64,000 nt of DNA, taken from the NCBI GenBank assembly GCA_964467585.1, contig CAYXRF010000001.1:186001-250000 (forward strand). Reading direction: 5' to 3'. The notes under the pieces were generated by a model. That model was not told where the DNA came from and searched no databases. It worked only from the letters and a program-made list of their open reading frames with translations. The stretch comes from CALVLD01 sp964467585 (lineage in GTDB: Bacteria; Bacillota; Clostridia; Christensenellales; CAG-138). Both the position numbers and the translations under genes were made by a program. Below are positions 53,032 through 60,909 of the stretch, piece after piece; the stretch's first letter is position 1, and every line of letters starts with the position of its first letter.

Positions 53032-53385
53032 ATGGCAAACATCATTAAAGAGCTCGAAAAAGAGCAACTCCGCACAGACCTGCCTAAGCTGCAGATTGGC
53101 GATACGGTTCGCGTATACGTCAAGGTTGTTGAAGGTACGCGTGAGCGTCTTCAGAACTTTGAGGGCATCGTAATCAAGATGCAGGGCGGCGGCATCCGCA
53201 AGTCATTTACCGTTCGCCGTATGAGCTATGGCATTGGCGTTGAGAGAACATTCCCGTATCACAGCCCTCGCATCGGTCATATAGAGGTTGTTCGTCACGG
53301 TGTTGTACGCCGCGCAAAGCTCTATTACATTCGCAAGCGTTCAGGCAAGGCTGCCAAGATCAAAGAACGCATTGTCACAAAGTAA
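53032..53385 (+). CDS. rplS: 50S ribosomal protein L19
   Basis: The 117-residue protein (MANIIKELEKEQLRTDLPKL...) has the L19 signatures GDTVRVYVKVVEGTRERLQ, FEGIVIKMQGGG and SFTVRRMSYGIGVERTFPYH. L19 sits at the 30S-50S interface. GAAAGGG precedes the ATG. The rplS-rbgA-rnhB-yraN order is widespread in Firmicutes; signal peptidase lepB, often second, is missing here. Confidence 0.98.
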   Translation: MANIIKELEKEQLRTDLPKLQIGDTVRVYVKVVEGTRERLQNFEGIVIKMQGGGIRKSFTVRRMSYGIGVERTFPYHSPRIGHIEVVRHGVVRRAKLYYIRKRSGKAAKIKERIVTK

Positions 53386-53401
53386 TTTATCGTCTTATTC
53401 G

Positions 53402-53428
53402 CCCCCTGCGTCATATGGCGTCGGGGGT
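53402..53428 (+). terminator. Hairpin after rplS, probable partial terminator
   Basis: CCCCCTGCG (53403-53411 region) pairs with CGTCGGGGG (53420-53428 region) with one mismatch, followed by a weak T-rich tract TGTTGTTCT. It probably lowers read-through from rplS into rbgA. Confidence 0.5.
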
Positions 53429-53458
53429 GTTGTTCTATTAAGTGCAAGGTGATTTTTA

Positions 53459-54328
53459 ATGCAGAGTATCAACTGGTATCCCGGACACATGGCAAAGGCA
53501 AAGCGCCAGCTTGAAGAAGACCTCAAGCTGATTGAGGTTGTTGTTGAGGTAGTTGACGCACGTGCGCCCTCGGCATGCCGCAATCCCGACTTTGAAGAAC
53601 TTTTTCGCAACAAGCGCAGGGTTGTGATACTTAACAAAAGTGATCTTGCATCACCGTCCGCCAATAAAGAATGGATACGTTGTTTTTCCTCTTGCGGAAT
53701 TACTGCGGTTGAGTACGTTTCAACAGGCGGCTCATCAAAAAAAGCTGCGGTTGCCGTGATTGAAAAGGCGGGGGAGGATGTTATCGCCCGATATCGTGCC
53801 AGAGGCGTGTCAAAGACGCTGAGGGCGATGGTGGTTGGGATACCAAACGTTGGCAAATCAACGTTTATCAATCGTATTGCCGGTGTTGTTAAAGCACAGG
53901 TCGGCGACCGTCCGGGCGTAACGCGAAGCAAGCAATGGGTCAAAGTGTCTCCTTATCTTGAACTTATGGATACGCCGGGGCTTTTATGGGCAAGGCTTGA
54001 CAGCCAGGTATACGCAAGACACATAGCCTATATTGGCTCAATAAGGGACGATATCCTTGATATTGAGGAGCTTGCTGAAGCTTTGCTTTCGGATTTGCTT
54101 AAGCTTTGTCCGGACGAACTGATCAGTCGATATCCTAAGATAGACAAGAATGCTTCTGATGATGAGCTTCTTGCCGCCGTATGCAGAAGCAGAGGCTTTG
54201 TGCTTTCAAAGGGCATGCCCGATACCGAACGCGCTGCAAGAATCGTGCTGGATGAATTTCGGGCAGGCAAAATAGCACGAGTATCCTTTGAACTTCCAAG
54301 CGATCAGATTGTGACGGAGCCGCAGTGA
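53459..54328 (+). CDS. rbgA: Ribosome biogenesis GTPase RbgA (YlqF)
   Basis: The 289-residue circularly permuted GTPase begins MQSINWYPGHMAKAKRQLEE, then VDARAPSACRNP, G4 LNKSD, G1 GIPNVGKSTFINRI and G3 DTPGLLW, with an ANTAR-like C-terminal domain. RbgA is essential in B. subtilis for late 50S assembly. AAGGTGAT precedes the ATG. Confidence 0.96.
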   Translation: MQSINWYPGHMAKAKRQLEEDLKLIEVVVEVVDARAPSACRNPDFEELFRNKRRVVILNKSDLASPSANKEWIRCFSSCGITAVEYVSTGGSSKKAAVAVIEKAGEDVIARYRARGVSKTLRAMVVGIPNVGKSTFINRIAGVVKAQVGDRPGVTRSKQWVKVSPYLELMDTPGLLWARLDSQVYARHIAYIGSIRDDILDIEELAEALLSDLLKLCPDELISRYPKIDKNASDDELLAAVCRSRGFVLSKGMPDTERAARIVLDEFRAGKIARVSFELPSDQIVTEPQ

Positions 54329-54954
54329 TGGCAAGCCGTATTTCTGAAAGCGAAAGACTGTATATACTCACCGAAAACGAACGACACATTTGGGAAGCGG
54401 GCGGCGTTGCGGCAGGCTTGGACGAGGTCGGCAGGGGTCCTTTGGCGGGGCCGGTGGTTGCCTGTTGCGTGATTATGCCTTCAAAACCGATTATTGAGGG
54501 CGTTAACGATTCAAAAAAGCTGTCTGAAAAAAAGCGTGAATTACTTTACACACATATCACCAAAGCTGCTGTTGCATACGGTCTGGGATGGGTGTCCGAA
54601 CGCGTGATTGACGAGATCAACATTCTTAATGCAACAAAGCTTGCCTTTGAAGAGGCATATGCCAACATGAAAGCATCCTGTGATGTTGCATTAATAGACG
54701 CAGTGACAGGATTAAAGCTGCCATGTGAGCAGCGCTCGATAATTCATGGCGATGCATTATCATATTCCATTGCTGCTGCATCGATAATCGCCAAGGTTGA
54801 GCGCGACAGATATATGATTGAGATGAGTAAACGTTATCCTGAATATATGTTTGCAAAAAACAAGGGCTACGGCACGCGAGAGCACATTGAAGCGCTTCGT
54901 ATTTATGGCGCCTGTGAGATACACAGAAAAACATTTATCAAAGGACTGATGTGA
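54328..54954 (+). CDS. rnhB: Ribonuclease HII
   Basis: The 208-residue protein has AGLDEVGRGPLAGPVVAC with the catalytic DE pair, NDSKKLSEKKR, and YSIAAASIIAKVERDRYM. It cleaves RNA in RNA-DNA hybrids and single ribonucleotides in DNA. The ATG at 54328 overlaps the rbgA stop (TGATG). Confidence 0.96.
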   Translation: MASRISESERLYILTENERHIWEAGGVAAGLDEVGRGPLAGPVVACCVIMPSKPIIEGVNDSKKLSEKKRELLYTHITKAAVAYGLGWVSERVIDEINILNATKLAFEEAYANMKASCDVALIDAVTGLKLPCEQRSIIHGDALSYSIAAASIIAKVERDRYMIEMSKRYPEYMFAKNKGYGTREHIEALRIYGACEIHRKTFIKGLM

Positions 54955-55319
54955 TGAATAAACATCGAACAGTCAACCGCAGACGGGGTGATTACGGCGA
55001 AAGACGTACTTTGTGGTATTTGCGCTTTCGAGGATTTCACCTTCTTGAACGCAACTTTTGTTATGGTCATAAGGAGATTGACCTCATTATGCAGAAAGGC
55101 AATTTGATAGCCTTTGTCGAAGTCAAGTCCAGAACCGATACAAGTCGCGTAAGACCTCAAACTGCGGTTACGCTGAAAAAGCAATTCAACATCATCACAG
55201 CTGCAAAGGCGTATGTACAGAGAAATGGGTACAGCGACAGGATATTGCGCTTTGATGTGTCTGAGGTTGAGCTTTCAAGCGGCAAAATAACATACATACC
55301 AAACGCTTTTACAGCATGA
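54954..55319 (+). CDS. yraN: YraN-family (UPF0102) nuclease-like protein
   Basis: The 121-residue protein has the UPF0102 pattern: RGDYGERRTLWYLRFRGFHLLERNF, then GHKEIDLIMQKGNLIAFVEVKSR, which is a restriction-endonuclease-like core (E-D-ExK). YraN is linked to processing of transforming or recombining DNA by its usual placement near dprA and comM. The start overlaps the rnhB stop. In the common order comM follows; here three glycosylation genes intervene. Confidence 0.9.
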   Translation: MNKHRTVNRRRGDYGERRTLWYLRFRGFHLLERNFCYGHKEIDLIMQKGNLIAFVEVKSRTDTSRVRPQTAVTLKKQFNIITAAKAYVQRNGYSDRILRFDVSEVELSSGKITYIPNAFTA

Positions 55320-55332
55320 ACGTAATATAGTA

Positions 55333-55362
55333 TTGTTGTGTTCACTGCTTTTGTGGTATAAT
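55333..55362 (+). promoter_or_regulatory. Putative promoter of the glycosyltransferase module
   Basis: TTGTTG (55333-55338), 18-bp spacer, TATAAT (55357-55362) with TGG in front (extended -10), 27 bp before the first gene. Confidence 0.6.
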
Positions 55363-55389
55363 CAATAAATCAAAATAGTGGAGACGTCT

Positions 55390-57456
55390 ATGAAAAGAAG
55401 TTTTGCTGTTATTTCGGTTATTGTAATTGCGCTTTTTGCGCTTTCTTCATGCGCAAACGTTAAGTCGCCCGAGCTGCAAAACGGCGATTTTGAAACACTT
55501 GACGGAGGATTGCCGCAGGGATGGTATTCAAACGTTTGGGATGAGGCTGTCGGCAGTATTTCCGTGAGCGTGGATGCTGAACGAGCTAACGTTGTTCACA
55601 TCGTTAATTCGGGCGCAACGGATTCACGCGTTTATCAGGATATTCAGGTTTCCCCTAAAACCACATATAAAATTACCTGTTACGTTAAAACCAAAGGAGT
55701 ATCAGGCGGCGCGGGTGCTATTATAGGCATTATCGGGCAGTCAGCCGCATCCGCAGGCGTATATGGCGATACAGATTGGACAAGAGTTGAGCTAATCGGC
55801 AAAACAGCCAAGGCTCAAAAAACTCTGGGCGTATCAATCGGGCTGGGCGGTTACAGCGCTGAATCGGGTGGTGAGGCATGGTTTGACTGTGTTGCCGTTG
55901 AAATATCAAGTCAATCAACAGATGTTCTGTTTGGAGAGAGCAACACATCGTCTCAATCGACAGATGATGCTCCGACAGAGTTTCCTACAACCAAAATTGT
56001 CCTGTTTACAGTCATAAGCGCAGTGTTTTTGATAGCTCTTTACTTTTTATATCGTGCGTATTGCAAAAAGGGCATTGATAATCATAGCAAAAAAACAACG
56101 ATGACGGTTATTTTGTTGCTCTTGGCTGCCTTTATTGTGCGGATTATTCTCGCGCTGCTGTTTACAGGACACAAAACAGACATAAGCTGTTTTGCGTATT
56201 GGGGCAACAGCATCGCTGTTAACGGCACGTCAAGCTTTTATAATAACTGGTGTGATTATCCTCCCGGATATATGCTTGTTCTCGGAATAATGTCCAAAAT
56301 ATCCGCTTTACTCCAAAATTCAATGTATGGTACGGATGGCACATATAATGCCGTTTATATACTTCTGATGAAGCTGCCATGTATAATAATTGATATTGCA
56401 TCCGCGTATGTTGTTTTCAGGCTTGCAAAAAAAATAATGTCGGACGCCTCCGCCGTTATTCTCATGTGCATGGTTGCTTTCTCACCGATAATGGCATACA
56501 TATCATCTGTATGGGGGCAGATAGACGCAGTATTAACCTTCCTTATGGTTATACCTATACTTCTTATCGGCAATCGCAGACCAATTTGTGCAGGACTGGT
56601 ATACGGGCTTGCAATCGTTATGAAGCCGCAGGCGCTGATGGCGGGGCCTCTTTTTGCGGCGGCATACATCATGTACGTTTTAATGGGCGACACAGCCAAC
56701 AGGTTCAATCAAAAAGCAAGCCTTGCAAGCATACTTCACATAAAAAAGGATTCTGTATGGCTGAGGCTTGCGGAAACCTTCATCGCAGTCATGGCTGCAT
56801 TCGGCGTGATTATTCTTATTGCACTTCCCTTTACCGGTCAGCAGAAATGGTATTGGCTAATTGAAAAATACTACAATACTGCCACTTCATATGATTATGC
56901 AACTGTAAACGCATATAACTTTTGGGCGCTTATCGGTGCAAATTGGAAGAGCATAGATACAGAATTTATGGGAGCGACATACGGCAAATGGGGTTCGGCT
57001 TTTATGGTGACCTCGGTTGTGCTTTCAATAGGCTTATATGTATTTGATTCATTGAAGCATAAGGGCACCTACAGGGCGCTGCCTCTTTCAATGGCTTTCA
57101 TGTTTGCGGGGATATTTACGTTTGGGCACTATATGCATGAACGCTACCTTTTCCCCATATTGATGCTGCTCATGATAGCGTTCATAATTTATAATGACAA
57201 ACGTCTGCTGTGGACATATATCGCATACAGCGCATCGCTTATGCTCAACTGCATGGCGGCATACTACTACTCGGAATACTTTGATTACCATCTCTACTGG
57301 GATGAAAAGCTCATATTCTTCGGTTCGCTGCTGAACATGAGAATTTTCGCATGGTTTGCATATGTTACGTTCGATCTTACAATCCGAAGTAAGCCATGGC
57401 ACAGTTATTGCTGCGACGAGTCGTCGATAAGCGGTGCTCAACGCCTAAAACGTTAA
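55390..57456 (+). CDS. GT-C-type membrane glycosyltransferase with lipoprotein signal and N-terminal jelly-roll domain
   Basis: The 688-residue protein starts at ATG 55390 (GTGGAG just upstream). It opens with a lipoprotein signal, MKRSFAVISVIVIALFALSS, with Cys21 in the LSSC lipobox. Residues about 27-173 form a carbohydrate-binding-like beta domain (NGDFETLDGGLPQGW ... VSPKTTYKITCYVKT ... GLGGYSAESGGEAWFD). A Ser/Thr-rich linker leads to a first helix (203-223) and then roughly ten further membrane helices. An acidic motif in the first loop (HKTDISCFAYWG, Asp264) and DYPPGYM are typical of polyprenol-phosphate-sugar-dependent GT-C enzymes. It probably transfers a sugar outside the membrane; acceptor unknown. 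Its N-terminal domain is related to that of the next protein. Confidence 0.8.
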   Translation: MKRSFAVISVIVIALFALSSCANVKSPELQNGDFETLDGGLPQGWYSNVWDEAVGSISVSVDAERANVVHIVNSGATDSRVYQDIQVSPKTTYKITCYVKTKGVSGGAGAIIGIIGQSAASAGVYGDTDWTRVELIGKTAKAQKTLGVSIGLGGYSAESGGEAWFDCVAVEISSQSTDVLFGESNTSSQSTDDAPTEFPTTKIVLFTVISAVFLIALYFLYRAYCKKGIDNHSKKTTMTVILLLLAAFIVRIILALLFTGHKTDISCFAYWGNSIAVNGTSSFYNNWCDYPPGYMLVLGIMSKISALLQNSMYGTDGTYNAVYILLMKLPCIIIDIASAYVVFRLAKKIMSDASAVILMCMVAFSPIMAYISSVWGQIDAVLTFLMVIPILLIGNRRPICAGLVYGLAIVMKPQALMAGPLFAAAYIMYVLMGDTANRFNQKASLASILHIKKDSVWLRLAETFIAVMAAFGVIILIALPFTGQQKWYWLIEKYYNTATSYDYATVNAYNFWALIGANWKSIDTEFMGATYGKWGSAFMVTSVVLSIGLYVFDSLKHKGTYRALPLSMAFMFAGIFTFGHYMHERYLFPILMLLMIAFIIYNDKRLLWTYIAYSASLMLNCMAAYYYSEYFDYHLYWDEKLIFFGSLLNMRIFAWFAYVTFDLTIRSKPWHSYCCDESSISGAQRLKR

Positions 57457-57462
57457 ACGGGC

Positions 57463-57490
57463 TTGCGATTGTTCCAATATGTGGTATTAT
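57463..57490 (+). promoter_or_regulatory. Possible internal promoter before the GT39 gene
   Basis: TTGCGA (57463-57468), 16-bp spacer, TATTAT (57485-57490) with TGG in front, in the 71-bp gap between the two glycosyltransferase genes. Confidence 0.45.
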
Positions 57491-57510
57491 TGTTGCAGAA
57501 CATCTTCTGC

Positions 57511-57526
57511 TTGAAAGGGGTTTCAA
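57511..57526 (+). promoter_or_regulatory. Hairpin enclosing the ribosome binding site of the GT39 gene
   Basis: TTGAAA-GGGG-TTTCAA folds to a 6-bp stem whose arm and loop contain the AAAGGGG ribosome binding site, one base before the GTG start. It may dampen translation; the AT-rich stem is weak. Confidence 0.5.
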
Positions 57527-57527
57527 C

Positions 57528-60335
57528 GTGACAAAACGAATTCTTGCGGCATTGGTAACGGCAATTATCATACTCACGTTTACGGGAGCGGTTTTTGCAG
57601 AGACCGACAATGCTTCGCAAAGCAGCGTGATTGTTGCAAATGCGGGCTTTGAAACGTTGGATGACAACGGATTACCGGCACTTTGGGAGTTTGGCTCATA
57701 TCTCTATGACAATGGGGTTTCTAACGCAGACGCGTCTGCAGCTGCGGAGGTTGACGTATCGGGCGGCGGATATGTTCTGCATATTTCAAGCACTGCCGAG
57801 GATGACGTCCGATTTGCTCAGACAATCACTGTTGAGCCGAACAGCACATATAAAATATCATGCAGAATCAAAACGTCAAATGTCGAGGGCGGCGCAGGCG
57901 CAAATATCGGCATGATTGGCGGATTTATTGCTTGCTCCACGGCAATAACAGGCACAAATGACTGGCAGAATGCGGAGCTCATCGGCGTCACAGATTCAGA
58001 CCAAACAACCATCTGTATTGCTTGCAGACTTGGCGGGTACAGTGCGCTTTCACGCGGCGACGTATGGTATGATGATATCAAGGTTGAAAAGCTGACTGAT
58101 TATTCAGGTCAAACCGTCAACTTCTTTGTAAGCTCGTCCATTGCAGATTCCGGGTCTGACAATTCGTCAAATGGATCGAGGATTATCGGCATAATCATTC
58201 TTTGCCTGCTGGGACTTGCCGTGCTTATATTCGCAATCTGGAGCATATGCAACAAAAACGGTGCAGGGGCAGGCAATAACAAGCGTCAAGACAAATCCGG
58301 CACAAAGTATCCTTCCGTCAGCAAAGAAGAACGTGTTCGCACAGATGCATTAAACGAGATTCGCGGCACGGATTTCTTTGATATGCGGCAGAATTCCATC
58401 CCCCGTCCAACCGATACAAAGCTGCACTTCAAGCGTTTGGATTGGATATTTATGATTGGCCTCACCGTGGTTTATGGCGTTGTAGCCTTGCTAAACCTCG
58501 GAACCACCGCTTCTCCGGAAAGCTATTGGTCGGCAGCCAAGGGCGATTCTATACGAATTGAATTTGACGGTGAGTATACCGTTTCGGACGTGTGGCAAAA
58601 TTCGGGCATTTGCAAATCCTGCACATATACCATCACAGGCGACTCGGGGACTTCATTGAGCCAGAGTATTGAATACGGTCAGATGTATAGATGGACAAAG
58701 CTCGGCGGTCTTTCACAAAGCACTACGGGAGTAACCGTTACCGTTCAAAACGGGACTGCATGGATAAACGAGCTTGCCTTTTTTGACAGCGATGGAAATC
58801 AAATTAGCTGTCACACATCTGACGGCAGCGCATCACCCTTAATTGACGAGCAGGACACGGTTCCCGCATACCCAAGCTATTTCAACGGAATGTATTTTGA
58901 CGAGCTCTATCATGGAAGAACAGCTTATGAGCATCTCAATAATTTGGAGGTATACGAGTGGACGCACCCGCCCCTTGGGAAGCTTCTCATTTCAGTGGGC
59001 ATAGCCATATTTGGGATGAATCCATTCGGGTGGCGCATAATCGGTACACTTTTTGGCATAGCAATGATACCGGTGATGTATTGCTTCTCAAAAAGACTGT
59101 TCAAGCGTCCTGAATTGGCTTTCCTTGCCTCATTCCTGTTCGCGTTCGACTTTATGCACTTTACGCAGACAAGAATAGCAACTATTGACGTATACGGTGT
59201 GTTCTTCATACTTTTAATGACCTACTTCATGTACAAATTTCTGTGCATTGATATTGGCGACAGCACAAAAAAGATGCTTGCTCCGCTTGCTCTTTCGGGC
59301 ATATTCTTTGGGCTTGGCAGCGCCAGCAAATGGATATGTCTGTATACGGGCGTGGGCTTGGCTGTGATGTTCTTTACCAAGCTGATCGTAATGGGTGTTA
59401 AGAGCTACAAGCTCACAAAGGCAAGCAAAGCAGCTTCGGACGAAAATCTGATTGGCAAATTCTGGAAGCGCTGCACAGTTCTTTGCGCATGGTGCCTGCT
59501 TTTCTTTGTGGCAATACCATCCGTAATATATTGTGCTTCTTACTTCAGGTATTACACAAGCATGTGGAAGCCTGACGCACAGAAGCAAGAGCTGGTTGAC
59601 AGATATCAGCGGGGCGAATACACAACCGAGGAAGACGGCATTGTCAGCTATGAAGATGTTGAGCTTACGCTTTCGCAGGAGATAAAAACGTATCTTACCG
59701 GAGTTTGGAATAACCAAACATCTATGTACAGCTACCACAGCGGCTTGGACTCTGTCCACAGCGCCGCCTCCGTTTGGTGGGAGTGGCTCCTTAATCTCAG
59801 ACCGACATGGTTTTATGTAGGCTATAACGCACCGGGCGAGAACATCGTCAGCACAATCAGCACGTTTGGCAATCCAATGGTTTGGTTAGTGTGCCTTGCG
59901 GGCACAATTGCGCTTATTGTGCTGCTAATCATCAGAAAAAAGAGATTCTCGTGGGATTCGTTCATGATATTCGTGTGCATTGCCTCGTCATTGCTTCCGT
60001 GGGTGTTTGTAACGCGCAGCACATATGCATATCATTATTTTGCGACGGTACCATTCATAATTCTTGCATCGGTAAGCGTTTTGAAGTATATCGAAGACAA
60101 ACATGCATTCAACGTTAAGTTTGATAAAACAACAAGCGGCTTACTCATTCCGTCAATCAAGTGGATTTGGATAGGATTGGTTGCGTTGATGTTCATTGTT
60201 TTCTATCCTGTGATATCAGGTTATCCGGTTCCCGGAGATTATGTGCTTGGGCTGCAATGGGTACCATTCTTCAAATTTGAGTCCGGTGAACGTACCATAC
60301 GCATAGGGTGGACATTCCTCGGATATGGCGATTGA
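57528..60335 (+). CDS. GT39/PMT-type protein-mannosyltransferase homologue with two extracytoplasmic beta domains
   Basis: The 935-residue protein starts at GTG 57528. A cleavable signal peptide (residues 1-24, ending AVFA) is followed by a jelly-roll domain (38-188) related to that of the upstream protein, a linker, a helix (217-241), a charged cytoplasmic segment, a helix (305-325), a second beta-rich extracytoplasmic domain (about 330-425) and the PMT core. The core carries the Asp-Glu pair at 458-459 (FDELYHGR), EWTHPPLGKLLISVG and ASKWICLY, hallmarks of polyprenol-phosphate-mannose:protein O-mannosyltransferases. Standard bacterial PMTs are about 500 residues and lack the first 430. It probably O-glycosylates secreted or surface proteins; the sugar is inferred from the family. 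Confidence 0.85.
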   Translation: MTKRILAALVTAIIILTFTGAVFAETDNASQSSVIVANAGFETLDDNGLPALWEFGSYLYDNGVSNADASAAAEVDVSGGGYVLHISSTAEDDVRFAQTITVEPNSTYKISCRIKTSNVEGGAGANIGMIGGFIACSTAITGTNDWQNAELIGVTDSDQTTICIACRLGGYSALSRGDVWYDDIKVEKLTDYSGQTVNFFVSSSIADSGSDNSSNGSRIIGIIILCLLGLAVLIFAIWSICNKNGAGAGNNKRQDKSGTKYPSVSKEERVRTDALNEIRGTDFFDMRQNSIPRPTDTKLHFKRLDWIFMIGLTVVYGVVALLNLGTTASPESYWSAAKGDSIRIEFDGEYTVSDVWQNSGICKSCTYTITGDSGTSLSQSIEYGQMYRWTKLGGLSQSTTGVTVTVQNGTAWINELAFFDSDGNQISCHTSDGSASPLIDEQDTVPAYPSYFNGMYFDELYHGRTAYEHLNNLEVYEWTHPPLGKLLISVGIAIFGMNPFGWRIIGTLFGIAMIPVMYCFSKRLFKRPELAFLASFLFAFDFMHFTQTRIATIDVYGVFFILLMTYFMYKFLCIDIGDSTKKMLAPLALSGIFFGLGSASKWICLYTGVGLAVMFFTKLIVMGVKSYKLTKASKAASDENLIGKFWKRCTVLCAWCLLFFVAIPSVIYCASYFRYYTSMWKPDAQKQELVDRYQRGEYTTEEDGIVSYEDVELTLSQEIKTYLTGVWNNQTSMYSYHSGLDSVHSAASVWWEWLLNLRPTWFYVGYNAPGENIVSTISTFGNPMVWLVCLAGTIALIVLLIIRKKRFSWDSFMIFVCIASSLLPWVFVTRSTYAYHYFATVPFIILASVSVLKYIEDKHAFNVKFDKTTSGLLIPSIKWIWIGLVALMFIVFYPVISGYPVPGDYVLGLQWVPFFKFESGERTIRIGWTFLGYGD

Positions 60336-60347
60336 TGGAGGTTGAAT

Positions 60348-60881
60348 ATGGCGATTGAAAAAAAACACACGATTATCCAGTTTTTGAAGTTTGCCGCCGT
60401 TGGCGTGCTTAATACCCTTATCGATCTTGGGGTGTTCTATTTGCTTCGAAATTTTTTGCAGTTCAACACCGTATTGGCGCATTGCATCTCCTTCACATGC
60501 GGTGTGTTAAACAGCTATCTGTTCAACTCGTCGTGGACTTTCAAAAAGGAGCACAAGCATACATTCCGCGAATTTGCATCGTTTATTGCTGTCAATCTGA
60601 TTATTCTTGCGCTGTCGCTCGGATTAATATATCTTCTTGAGCATTATGTGTTTGTTAAAATGAGCTTTGCAAATACATTATACGCAACCTTCTTTGGTAA
60701 ATTCTTCGAAAGCGTGGAGAAGCTTAACTCAATGGTATGCAAGATCGTAATCATGCCTGCGACTTGGTTGCTCAACTTTATTTTGAACAAGCTTATTGTG
60801 TTCAAAAGCAAGGGCGGCGGTGCTAATTTGGATTCCGAGCATGCCGGCGACATTACAGACGAATCAAAGCGTGATAACTAA
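60348..60881 (+). CDS. GtrA-family membrane protein (putative polyprenyl-phosphate-sugar flippase)
   Basis: The 177-residue protein has four membrane helices and the GtrA opening FLKFAAVGVLNTLIDLGVFY, then FNSSWTF and a C-terminal FILNKLIVFK. It is larger than usual because of an extra loop (EHYVFVKMSFANTLYATFFG ... ) between helices 3 and 4. GtrA proteins are thought to move polyprenyl-phosphate sugars across the membrane, which would supply the two GT-C enzymes before it (13 bp after the GT39 stop). GGAGG lies 6 bases before ATG 60348. The C-terminal tail is acidic and polar. Confidence 0.87.
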   Translation: MAIEKKHTIIQFLKFAAVGVLNTLIDLGVFYLLRNFLQFNTVLAHCISFTCGVLNSYLFNSSWTFKKEHKHTFREFASFIAVNLIILALSLGLIYLLEHYVFVKMSFANTLYATFFGKFFESVEKLNSMVCKIVIMPATWLLNFILNKLIVFKSKGGGANLDSEHAGDITDESKRDN

Positions 60882-60909
60882 TCATCTATGAATTGGAAGT
60901 GATATTTGG

